A stretch of DNA of 64,000 nucleotides from Bursaphelenchus xylophilus (lineage: Eukaryota > Nematoda > Chromadorea > Rhabditida > Aphelenchoididae), in NCBI GenBank assembly GCA_904066235.2, contig CAJFCV020000002.1, forward strand, positions 7,564,001 through 7,628,000, written 5' to 3'. Below are positions 34,427 to 44,728 of this stretch, in pieces. The stretch's first letter is position 1, and every line of letters begins with the position of its first letter. The notes below the pieces were generated by a model, which saw only the letters and a program-made list of their open reading frames with translations, had not been told where the DNA came from and did not search any database. The translations under genes and the position numbers were made by a program.

Positions 34427-36712
34427 ATGGAAGGAGGCGCCGGATTTCGTCGAACTCAGTCTCTCCGTTATCCAAAAGGTAGGTGAAGGTGTCTAAAGAG
34501 GACCTCATATACTACTTCTCATTTCCACAACTTATCGGAAGCACATTAACAACTCCATTTCTGCTTTAGAAAACTCACTGCAATTATAAAGACATGATTA
34601 AACTTCCAGTTATGACTTAATGTAACTCTCATTTTAGGCAGTCCAGTCAGCAACGGACTTACCCGGAGGGGATCGCGTGCCTACAGAAGTCGGAGTACTC
34701 GAAAAAGTAAGTAACATTTCCAAAAGAGCAATCCAATTGCATGACAACATTATTTTTTTTTAAATGTTTTGTAGCCTTGTTTCTCTGCAATTTTATGGCA
34801 AGAGACGAGGCTGTAAATGGAATGGAAACGTCACAAAAAAAAGTTAAATTTAAATAGGGAATTTGATGACATTTTTGGATTCTTCTAATTATGGTATTAT
34901 TGCTTCAAACACTTTTTTCAAAAAATATAAGTCTCCAAAAAATGCTTGAGCAACATTAGGTTTGTAGGAGGAAACTTATTTTAATAAGTTTTAAAGCCAA
35001 AACCCATTTGAAACACGATAGATTGAGCCGAATCGCCTAATTAGGTCTTCGAATATCCTAGCCGAGTACGTTCAATGTGCAATATATGTATGTAATATCA
35101 TTAGCACCCCAATCCCGAATAGCGACGGGCCTTTTCTATGACCGGCAACACAATGGAATTGGCCTACCCATTCTTTGTTGGCTCCCGCTCCGTCTGTAAT
35201 TTTATTAACCATGGTTCAAACTTTTGGCATCTGTCCAGAAATCTTTTAAAGTAATTTTGATCTTAACAATTTGCTGGAAAATGATACAAAAATCCGATAA
35301 AAAATTAAAGAATCGTTCTTTTGTCTAGCACACGAAATCATTTTTTTTAGTTTTTGAGCCCAATTCCTCGTTAGCTCGACTAACTTCAAATCAAAAACAA
35401 GCTCTTCAACATTCCTGGAAGATTCTGAAGACCCAGATTCCCCAATTATCCCGTAGGATCTTCCAAGAGTTGGAGATTGTATGCCCTAAAGTTAAAGATG
35501 TAAGTATAACACCAGCCACAATTACAATATAATCGATGCAGATATTCTACAAAGCCGCTCTGGTCGACTGCTTTGTAAACAAAGAACCGGGAACCCAAGG
35601 CACGTTGGACGAGCATGTAAAATATTTTGTAAAGTAGGTCATAGTATTTTACTTAGACCATTGCATTAATTTCAGATTTTTTGATGACATTGTGGTGAAC
35701 ATCGATTGCGAAGCTGCAGTCACAGCAATGGTACGAAGATGCGGACAATCTCATGCCATTCTCAATCAAAGTTGCGGATTTCATTCGGACATCTGGGAGA
35801 AACTCGGGGAAATCTGCATGGAAAAAGTCTGCTCTTCCGATGCGGTTACGGTAAGTGGAGACTTATTTGGGGCTTCGGTAGTTCAGCCCCCCACGAAAGG
35901 TAGTTCAAACCCCCACTGTTTTGCCCGTTTCACACCCCACATAATGAACAAATTAGAATAATACAAAAAATGTAAGTGGGGGTTTGATCTACTACGTTGG
36001 GGGTTTGATCTAAAACGTAGGGGGCTTGACCTAAAACGTAGGGGGCTTTTTCTAAAACGGAGGGGGCTTCATCTAAAACGTAGGTGGCTTGATCTAAACG
36101 TAGGGGGCTTCATCTAAAACGTAGGGGGCTTGTGCTGGACCATACAACTTGGATTAATTCTTTGAAATAAATTTTGGGGTTCAGAATGGACGAGGGGGGG
36201 GGGTTGTACTGGGTCATGGGGGGCTAAACTGGACTGGGGGGCTGTACTACCTTAGCCCCACTTATTTTTACGCCGATTTTTTTTTCTTGAAAAACTATTT
36301 TTGTGAGCTGCGCCCGAGCTTGGTGAAAATTTATTGCCATTTTATACTTTTACCTTCCCACGATTTGTTACAACTGGTTTGCTGTCTGCCGATCAAAAAA
36401 TGAAAATTTTCAGAAAACCCGAGAAGCCGGCCGTGCCTGGCGCACCTTGATCGCCTTCCTGACCGACGAATTGAGGTGTTCTTTTGATGGAGAAGCTAAG
36501 ATCTACTCAAGGTGGGTGCCTTATTTCTACCAAGACATTATTTATACTACTAGCCTTCTATTATGCACTTGATTTGTTTATAGCAATATCATTTAAGACG
36601 CTCTTCCCTCGAACAACAATCGAATCGACAATCCCCCAACTTGGAAGCCCATGGAGAAGAACTAACTGAACGACTACGAGAAATGAGAATAGACTACCAA
36701 AATGGATACTGA
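34427..36712 (+). CDS. globin with Ser/Arg-rich N-terminal extension
   Basis: Seven exons: 34427-34478, 34638-34706, 35351-35499, 35542-35633, 35676-35850, 36414-36511, 36598-36712; about 249 aa. A 46-residue basic extension (MEGGAGFRRTQSLRYPK, then RRGSRAYRSRSTRK) precedes a globin fold: LTSNQKQALQHSWKIL (helix A), a likely distal His in LDEHVKYFVKFFDDIV, the proximal His in CGQSHAILNQ, and the G/H helices in EKLGEICMEKV and AGRAWRTLIAFLTDELR. Heme binding is therefore expected. Nematodes have many such globins with sensory or redox roles; I cannot assign one. The last intron is ambiguous: GTGGGT/ATTTAAG is my choice, and GTGCCT/TTTATAG also keeps frame. Intron 5 contains a hAT-like MITE. 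Confidence 0.88.
35869..36259. mobile_element. hAT-like MITE with internal minisatellite, in a globin intron
   Basis: 391 bp. The inverted ends are GGGGCTTCGGTAGTTCAGCC on the left and the complement of GGGGCTAAGGTAGTACAGCC on the right. A perfect 8-bp direct repeat, ACTTATTT, flanks it (35861-35868 and 36260-36267), the duplication size of hAT (and P) transposons. It starts 18 bp after the intron donor and carries no coding frame. The body is dominated by a G-rich tandem repeat. Confidence 0.88.
35978..36131. repeat. ~21-bp G-rich minisatellite inside the MITE
   Basis: About seven tandem units of GATCTAAAACGTAGGGGGCTT with small changes (GACCTAAAACG, CATCTAAAACG, TTTCTAAAACGG). The GGGG runs recur every 20-21 bp. 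Confidence 0.85.
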
Positions 36713-37696
36713 ATAAAAAGGCAATCGGTGGATGCAAATACGGGTTAATTAATGATCTTATACTCTTGTGATCTCTTTGTTTTATCTCATCTTATAGATA
36801 GATGCCTCTAACTTTGTTGATAAAGTAATGACTAATAAATATTTTTGCGAGATTGATTTGGTAATTTTCCGATAAAGTAAAGCAAATGACTAATTTTAAG
36901 TTTTGCAGCCTAAGATCCCTTGCATTATACTTGACGTGAGACAAAGGTCCCCGTGAAAATCGGCTGCAAAAAGCTCGCTTTCGATAAAAAGTATTGTAAA
37001 AACGCGACAAAAATGACCTTCCTATCAATTGCACATCCCAGTCACGTCCAATTCCTTCAAAAGATCGAATTTCCGTTCGGAGAAAGGGATAAAATTTTTT
37101 GGTAATCCGTCACTGTGACTCATTTTCTGCACAGAATTTCTTTCTTGTCAGCAGGGGTGGGCCACCGGCATCGGGCCGGCCCTTTTAGACATGATCGGGC
37201 CGGCCTGACAAGTTAGCGTTGGCATTCTATGTTTTCGCGCCAGTAAAATTTTTTGATGGGTTTGCATTTTTATTATCTCAAGTTCAACAACATTTTACTA
37301 CTTTATAGTACTTTTTTGCATATATCTTATAATCTAAGGTCCAAAATAGAAGTACATAGCTGATATTATCACCACAGAGGCGGTAAGATCAAAGGAAACT
37401 TTTCAGTTTGCGCCATAACCGGGCCGGGACTGGATTTTTCCGGGCCGGGCCCCGGGATTGAAATTTTCAAAAAGAGGCCGCGGCCCGGTACACCACGGTG
37501 GTCACCCTTGGCCTTGGCGAATTTAATCATCTTTTTCCCTTTCCAAAAGCCTTCTCTTCGTTGAGCGGGAAAAGTCTTTTTGAAATATTTGTTTCCCAAT
37601 TTTTCTGTCGCGCGACTTTTCAGGCCTCTGACCTGAGTAATCGCTGCCATTTTCAGTTAGTATTCGACTCGTCCAAGGTTCCAACAGCGTATCAAA
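36713..37696. other. intergenic region between globin and alpha-tubulin
   Basis: About 980 bp containing the globin poly(A) signal (AATAAA immediately after the stop), the GC-rich repeat copy B at 37152-37507 and the alpha-tubulin promoter/leader. No other gene seen. Confidence 0.5.
37152..37507 (-). mobile_element. GC-rich-ended dispersed repeat (MITE-like), copy B
   Basis: About 355 bp, inverted relative to copy A at 21425-21770 and sharing its core. The left end reads CAGGGGTGGGCCACCGGC, the classic look of hAT MITE ends. The right end is the complement of AAGGGTGACCACCG, an imperfect inverted partner. I could not find a clean target duplication, so the exact ends are uncertain. It lies about 190 bp upstream of the alpha-tubulin start codon. 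Confidence 0.65.
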
Positions 37697-39206
37697 ATGG
37701 TAAGCTGAAAAAAATTGATTTTTTTATGTTATAATTTCTTTGATTCTTATAGTAAATAACGTCTGTTCTTTGTAGAGAGAAGTTATTTCCATCCACATTG
37801 GACAAGCCGGAGTTCAGATCGGAAATGCTTGCTGGGAGCTCTACTGTATGGAACATGGAATCCAACCTGATGGAAAACTTCCATCTGATCACGTCACTGA
37901 TGGAAGCTTCTCCACCTTTTTCAGCGAGACTGGAAACGGTCGCTATGTTCCTCGAGCAGTAATGGTTGATTTGGAGCCTACTGTGGTTGGTAAGTTGAAA
38001 ATAATTTTGTTTTGATTCTGGATTCAGATGAAATCAGAACTGGAACTTACAAGCATCTCTTCCATCCTGAGCAACTTATCAGTGGAAAGGAAGATGCGGC
38101 CAACAACTACGCTCGAGGTCATTACACCGTCGGCAAAGAGATTATTGACACCGTGCTTGATCGTGTCCGCCGTTCTGCGGACAATTGCTCTGGACTCCAA
38201 GGATTCCTGTTGTTCCACTCTTTCGGTGGCGGAACTGGCTCTGGCTTCACTTCATTGTTAATGGAGCGACTCTCAACTGACTACGGAAAGAAGGCCAAGC
38301 TTGAGTTCTCTGTCTACCCAGCACCTCAGGTGGCAACGGCTGTGGTGGAACCTTACAACTCAGTCTTGACCACCCACACCACCCTTGAACACTCGGATTG
38401 CGCCTTCATGGTGGACAATGAAGCCATCTACGACATCTGCAGAAGAAATCTGAGTGTGGAAAGACCCAGCTACACTAATTTGAATCGTATCATCTCCCAA
38501 GTGGTCTCGTCCATCACCTTGTCCCTCCGCTTCGATGGGGCTCTCAACGTAGATCTCAACGAATTCCAGACCAATCTGGTACCCTACCCAAGAATTCACT
38601 TCCCATTGGCTACTTATGCTCCCTTGATTTCTTCGGCTAAGGCTTATCATGAATCGAACTCCGTCCAAGACATTACCAACCAATGTTTTGAGACGCAGAA
38701 CCAGATGGTGAAGTGTGATCCGAGACATGGCAAGTACATGGCGGTATGTCTTTTGTACCGCGGAGATGTTGTTCCCAAGGATGTTAATGCTTCTATCGCC
38801 GCAATCAAGACCAATAGAGCGATTCAGTTTGTTGATTGGTGTCCAACTGGATTCAAAGTAAGATTTGAGAACTTTACGATGTATAATGTAATTCGCAATC
38901 AAACGTTCATTTAAGGTCGGAATCAATTACGAGCCACCCACTGTTATCCCTAACGGAGACTTGGCCAAGGTCCCTCGAGCTGTCTGCATGTTGTCCAACA
39001 CGACCGCCATCGTTGAAGCCTGGGCTCGTCTCAACACAAAGTTTGATCTAATGTATTCGAAGAGAGCCTTTGTGCACTGGTATGTTGGTGAAGGAATGGA
39101 AGAAGGAGAGTTCTCCGAAGCCAGAGAGGATCTGGCCGCCTTGGAAAAGGACTACGAAGAGGTTGGCTTGGATTCGAATGAACAACCTGATGAGGATGAA
39201 TACTAA
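37697..39206 (+). CDS. alpha-tubulin
   Basis: Four exons: 37697-37699 (only the ATG), 37776-37989, 38028-38857, 38916-39206; about 445 aa. The first intron interrupts directly after ATG, giving [25 protein letters not shown]. The GTP-binding loop [16 protein letters not shown], the nucleotide-contacting [24 protein letters not shown] and the alpha-specific [25 protein letters not shown] are intact. The lysine-40 loop reads [22 protein letters not shown]: the acetylated lysine is replaced and the loop is shortened, as in most nematode alpha-tubulins. The tail ends DEDEY, with the terminal tyrosine of the detyrosination cycle. Alpha/beta dimers build microtubules. Which isotype this is cannot be told by eye. 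Confidence 0.97.
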
Positions 39207-40144
39207 ACTAAATTTTAAACAGTGTTGTATTGGTTAATTGTCAAATAAATCTAATTCAGATTGATGTGACTTGACATTCAGAAGTTTTTGAACCGATCTT
39301 TGATTATTGTCATACATCTTCACTTTTTTGTGACATTTCGTCGCAGCCGACAGATCTGTGGCATTTCGTATAATTCTTTTATTTTTTTATCTCGCGAGAT
39401 TCGAGCTCGAACTCTCGATTCACACCCGGGACAGCGTAAAATTGGTTAGTGACGAATCCGGGAACTGTTTCTATTCAATTTCAACGCAGCCTTATACTTC
39501 CTATTCGGATTATTTTCGGTCCATTTATTTCGATTATCGATGAAATCGATCGCCTTCGAATATCCAGATCAATTTCTTCCACGTTTGTTTACGTTCCACT
39601 CGGATGAATAACGTTCCGTTCGTTATAGAATATAAATTTATTCGAGAGCAATTCGCATCCGAATCCCCGGGTTTTATTTTCAGCATTTTTTCTCGCGGCC
39701 CAATGGCTCCAAAGACGGGAAATTCTCTCTTTTCGGCCGCTTTTCTTCGATTTTCGATTTCGGTTGCCTAGAGTGGTTACGCGGGCCCGTTTTTTGAGAA
39801 GAAACGTAATTTTTGAAAATTCTTGTCATAAAAACCCCGAATTTTATGTATGCTGAGGTTAGACATGATGCCGGCACGGGAGTCGTTATTTTTTACTTAT
39901 ATTTATATCAAATTTTCTCTAAACATCGCTGGTAACGACTGACTGTGTATTTGACAGCCTTGTTTGCCCGCATTTTTCTGGATTTTCCTTTGAAATTCCT
40001 GTTCAAATGATCTTCAATTCCGGTGTTTAGCATAAGATAATTGCGCCAGTTTGACTTTGGTTTTGTTACGCGGTTCAAATGTCTATTCAATAATGAAATA
40101 CGTAATAATTATGCTGTTTAGGTATTTGGGCCGTTGGAACGAGA
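39207..40144. other. intergenic region between alpha-tubulin and EHS-1 genes
   Basis: About 940 bp. An AATAAA poly(A) signal for tubulin lies near 39244. The rest has no supported gene and presumably carries the EHS-1 promoter. Confidence 0.5.
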
Positions 40145-42764
40145 ATGACGTCCGAAGAAGAAATCGCCGGACCTCATTTCGACGTGTATCTCAATTATTT
40201 CCGGGAGGTGAGTCTGTGTTTCCTTTATTGGAAAAAAGGTTCATTTGCCTTTTTTTGGTTCATGGTGTGTGTATATTTTAGATAAATCCGAATAATTTGC
40301 CGGAGATTGACGCTCAGCCGGCTGCCCATTTCCTCAGGTCATCTGGAATTGACGTTTCCTTGCTGAGTCGGGTGAGATTTAAGTTTATTTTTGAAATTTA
40401 GATTGAACGGCACTTAATTGGAATTGAGTTCATTTTTTAATTTGTGGTTCTAGGTATGGGATCTTGCTGATTATCGGCATGTGGGACGTCTAGACCGAAA
40501 AGGAATCTTCATCGCATTCAAGTTAATAGCAGCAGTCCAAAATGGACATCCACCTCTACCGGCTGCTTTAACGGCCACACTTCCGCCTCCATCCTTCTCG
40601 GCGGTTTCTGGCCGAGTTTCCACCCAGTCCGAGCCCATCGACTGGGAATTACCGGAATCTGAGCAGCAAAAGTATGCGGCCATCTTCCAGAGCTTAAATC
40701 CACAAAATGGAAGGCTATCTGGGGACCAGGTAAGTTGCGATTTATTTGCAAAAATGAGTGGACGAATTTGTTTTTGACCGGGATTTGGTTTTAGGTCAGG
40801 CCGCTTCTTCTCAACTCTAAGCTGCCGACTTTCAAGCTTGGCCGGATTTGGGATCTGTCAGATATTGACCGAGATGGCTACTTAGACCGCTACGAGTTTT
40901 ATGTGGCACTCCATCTTGTTTACAAAGCCATCCAAAACGAGACCTTGCCGGAGCGACTTCCAGTTGGGCTGATTCACCCAACCAAACGACACCTCGTGGC
41001 CGGTTCGAGGCGACAATCGTTTGCCGCTTCTCCGTTACCCAAGCCTTGTAAGATGAGGATTGAACGATTTAATCTGCATTATTTTTCAGCGTTTAGTCAC
41101 GGTTCGAGGACTCCAAGTATTAGTTCGCTAAACCGAAGTATCCTAGAATCCATGGCCGATCCCGTAACGCCCGGCTCTCCGATACGGTCAGTCTTGGATC
41201 ATAATGTAAGTCTGGCCTTTTTATTGTTTTATTTTCATTTTTAGAATGTTGAAACCATTTCTCTGCAAGCGACGGAGGCGGATTTCCAAAGATTTGACAC
41301 GGATATGGATGGCTTTGTGGATGGGGCCGACGTCCGGGAACCACTTATGCAATCGGGTTTACCTCAACATATTCTAGCCAAAATTTGGGGACTAGTCGAT
41401 TATCAACATACGGGCCGACTTAATCACCCTCAGTTTACATTATTGTGAGTTTTTATACGGGTTGTTTGCTTATTAGACATGAATTGGTGTTGAAAGGAAC
41501 ATTTTCAGAACGGTATTGGTCAATGAATGTCGTCATGGCGTGCCAATGCCGGACATGTTACCCGCTCATCTCCTTCAATGGCTTCAGAATGCAGCGCAAC
41601 CAGTGAGTCGGGTATTAATTAATACGTATATTTTTGTTTTTTCAGAAGATTCTGGTCCCATCATCCCCGCGAATTGACGAATTGAACGCAGAAATCGAGA
41701 AATCGCAGGAGGAACGACGAAAAGCCGACAAGGATTTGATGCAGTTGGATGCGGATACTGTAGTCAAGTCAGCGGAAATCAAGAACGCTGAAATCGAATA
41801 TCAAACTTTAAGTGCGACTGTCAAACAATTGAAGCATCAGAAAGGCGAGGCGTCCAAAAGACTGGCAGATCTGGACGAAAGAATTGTTAGGCTTGAGAAT
41901 AATTGTGATGAGACCAATGATAGGCTCAAAAAGGAGGAGGAAAGGCTGAATCAAACCAAGCAGGATATACAAATGGCGCAGGTAAGGTATTTAGATCCTG
42001 TTTTTGGTGGGAGTAGAGCTGTAGCGAATTTATATTTGGTATTTTTAGGAAGGAGAAAACGCTGAAAGAGAATTGTTAGACAAACTCCGAACAGAGCTTT
42101 CCCAGCTCGACTCTGAATATAGCAGAATACAATCAGATTTGAATGGGAAGAGAAGAGAGATTGAGAAGACTGTGGATGAATTATCTCTAATGGAAAGAAA
42201 GATTGATACGAATAAGGGAGATGTGGAAAAACTCGAGAAAAAGGTGGAAGAGGTGAAGTCTCAGCTGGAAGAAGCCGAGAAGATTGAAGATCCGACTGGA
42301 GACGAGGCTGTGCTCTTCAAACAGTTCGAGCAGATTTCTTTGGTATGTATATGATCTTTTATTGATAAGGAAGATTAGTTTGTTTTTGTTTATCTTTATG
42401 TAATGTAATTTTAGAATGGAGCACCCAACCATGTCACTAATAACTCGTTTGAAGCCGTTGCCTTCCAGGCAAGGCCGATTTATGAGGCTCCTCCGGTCGA
42501 TCCATTCAAACGTAAAGATATTATTATGTGATTTTTATCCTTGGTCATCTGGTTTTTGGATCGGTTTTTTTTTCAGATGATCCCTTTGATGATAACACGG
42601 TAAAGGCGGCCTTTGGGGAGTCCGATCCCTTTGCCAGTCAGTCCCAATCCACAGGGGATCCCTTCGGCTCGGATCCTTTTGCCAATCCACCTCAATCCAA
42701 CGGCCAAACGACCCAATCCAATGGATTCGCCAACTTTGCCAATTTTGCTCAATTTGCGAATTAA
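40145..42764 (+). CDS. ehs-1: EPS15-type endocytic adaptor (EH domains, coiled coil, DPF motifs)
   Basis: Eleven exons: 40145-40207, 40282-40371, 40454-40729, 40795-41047, 41090-41205, 41245-41444, 41509-41602, 41646-41981, 42049-42342, 42415-42511, 42577-42764; about 668 aa. Three EH domains fill the first half: [45 protein letters not shown] with a full EF-hand loop; and [19 protein letters not shown] followed by [20 protein letters not shown] long coiled coil ([17 protein letters not shown] to EEAEKIED) mediates oligomerisation. The tail carries DPF motifs ([27 protein letters not shown]) that bind the AP-2 appendage. The protein acts at clathrin-coated pits and synapses. It is shorter than mammalian EPS15 and no C-terminal ubiquitin-interacting motif is visible. 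Confidence 0.95.
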
Positions 42765-44728
42765 TCTTGAGTATTTGAAATTCAATGTTCCGGTACAAGG
42801 TGTGTTTTCTATCATAAAAAAGTAGCACTTGCTATTTTATAACCGAACATAGGTTAACTGTATTCGGAAAGGGCCTTGTACTCGTCCGCAAATCTCTATT
42901 TACTCTCCAGATCACAGTTTCTAATGTCCCTTCAGGAAATATTTATTGTTGGTATTCAAATACGCAGAATCTAAATGACTATTTAGATGGCCATAGTTAC
43001 TTAAGGTTGTCAGTCCCTTAAATTATTTCGAAAGTTCTATGAAAACAATGTATTGCTATCGTATACACTATGTCAATTCACTGCACCAATCTCTTGTTTT
43101 ATATTGTTACCTTCCTAACACTCGAGTCTTGTAGTTTGTAAAGCGTAATAACTCCAGACTTTTATAGAAATATGAATAAACTAACTTGATAATGATGGTG
43201 GATGCAAGAATCGTAATTTAGGTTGCATTATACATGGTGGATCATCTCATAAAATGCCCGGCTTCCTGCAAAACCCGTCTAGCCAACAGAACAGGACCTT
43301 TTCCGCCAATTCCAATCCATCAAACCGTCAACGGAGAACCTCCAAGCTCAAGTGCAATATCAAGAATATACTTCTTGAGTGTGATGGATGCCCAGCCAAC
43401 GAGAACAGCCTGTTATTGACGTAAATTGGATCACCTGCTCATGAGCTTTGCGTGATCGGCGTCTTGGGGTGTTATTTTAAAAACGCCGCGGTAATTGAGC
43501 AATTTACGGCGCGATTATATAATGGAAGGCGCAGAGGAAAGTTCAGTGAGAGCTACAAAAGAACGGCGAATAGCGGTGAAAGTTGGGAGCAAACAAGCCG
43601 TCTTAATCATCGTGCAATTACATATGGATACTACTGTATGGAAAATAATTACGTAATAATAATATTAAGGTTACTCGTCAGAACTCACAGACCAATCCAT
43701 CGTTTCAAAACATATCCCGTGTGCCCCCTCATTCCTAGCCGACTATGAAATCGCCTCGGGCTCATCATAAACCTCGCTCATCTACACCGGATTCCGATTC
43801 TCGGTTCATCCATCAACTCTCAATCACGCTGAGGCGGAGCGCACGTTCACCTTCACGTTTCTGGAGCATTTATAAGTGAGTTCCTGGGGAAGAGAGTGGT
43901 CACTGTGGCTGGGGATATCTGTGAGGAGACGAATAAGAAAGTCTTGTTGTTTCACGATCTTTTACCTGCAACGCCCCGTTAGTTGAATAATATTCAACCA
44001 GGACGGATTATTATGCAATTCTAATTGACCTTTCCTGTGTCATCCAGGTCAATGGCCTCATAATTTTTAATTTTCATAGGGACCTCTCGCTACTTTGTTT
44101 TCGTCAAATCGGCCCCAGATTATAGTAGTGCTGATGTATCGACCTTAAATTGAGTACCTGTCCCACCGTCTGTCCACAAATTGTATTTGATTGCGTAAAA
44201 TGCACGGAAAATGACTGTAATCCCTCGGCGAACTTGTTACTTTAATCCGAAAAAACTGGTTATCGGATATCGTCTCCCTTTTCCTCATCGCTTCAACGTT
44301 TTTTGTCGCCTTAATGTGCGAACAGTCGGTGGAAAAAGAGTCAAGTAAATAAGCGCCATCCCCGCCCCCTTCTGCCCTGTGTTTCGAGGAGTTTTTTTTT
44401 GAGGATGGGGGGTTTGGCGGATAAATATTCGAAATGAGGGAAATGGAATTCGGTTACTCGGTGAGCGCGACGACGACGACCAGTTTTGGTTCTTGAACGT
44501 TGAGAGATCAATCCAGAGAAAAGGAAGGGGCGTCGTTATGGGGGGTGTTACATAATCAAAAATAAATTTTTGTCTATAAAACTCTTAGGACAATGATTGT
44601 TAAATGTGATAATGTTGAATTTATGACGTTTTATTTCGGTCAGATCCGTGTGTCCTACCTCTGTTCCGTATTTTTTTCAAATTTTTGAACTTCAAATACT
44701 GTCCTATCAGAGTCTTTAATTGCAGAAA
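42765..44728. other. intergenic region upstream of the peroxidase gene
   Basis: About 2 kb with no supported gene. A 98-codon frame at 43452-43748 has no splice context or recognisable motif. It is the likely promoter/outron region of the peroxidase, with an acceptor TTGCAG 3 nt before its ATG. Confidence 0.5.

Noticed and set aside
35978..36131. Evenly spaced repeats resembling a CRISPR array
   Set aside because: The repeats are contiguous with no spacers, lie within a MITE in a eukaryotic intron, and are a minisatellite.
37776..37989. Possible single-base frame slip in alpha-tubulin exon 2
   Set aside because: Re-reading the bases around 37800 gives an uninterrupted [16 protein letters not shown] frame; the slip was a counting error.
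43452..43748. 98-codon frame on the plus strand between EHS-1 and peroxidase genes
   Set aside because: No recognisable motif, no splice partners and no acceptor before a start codon.
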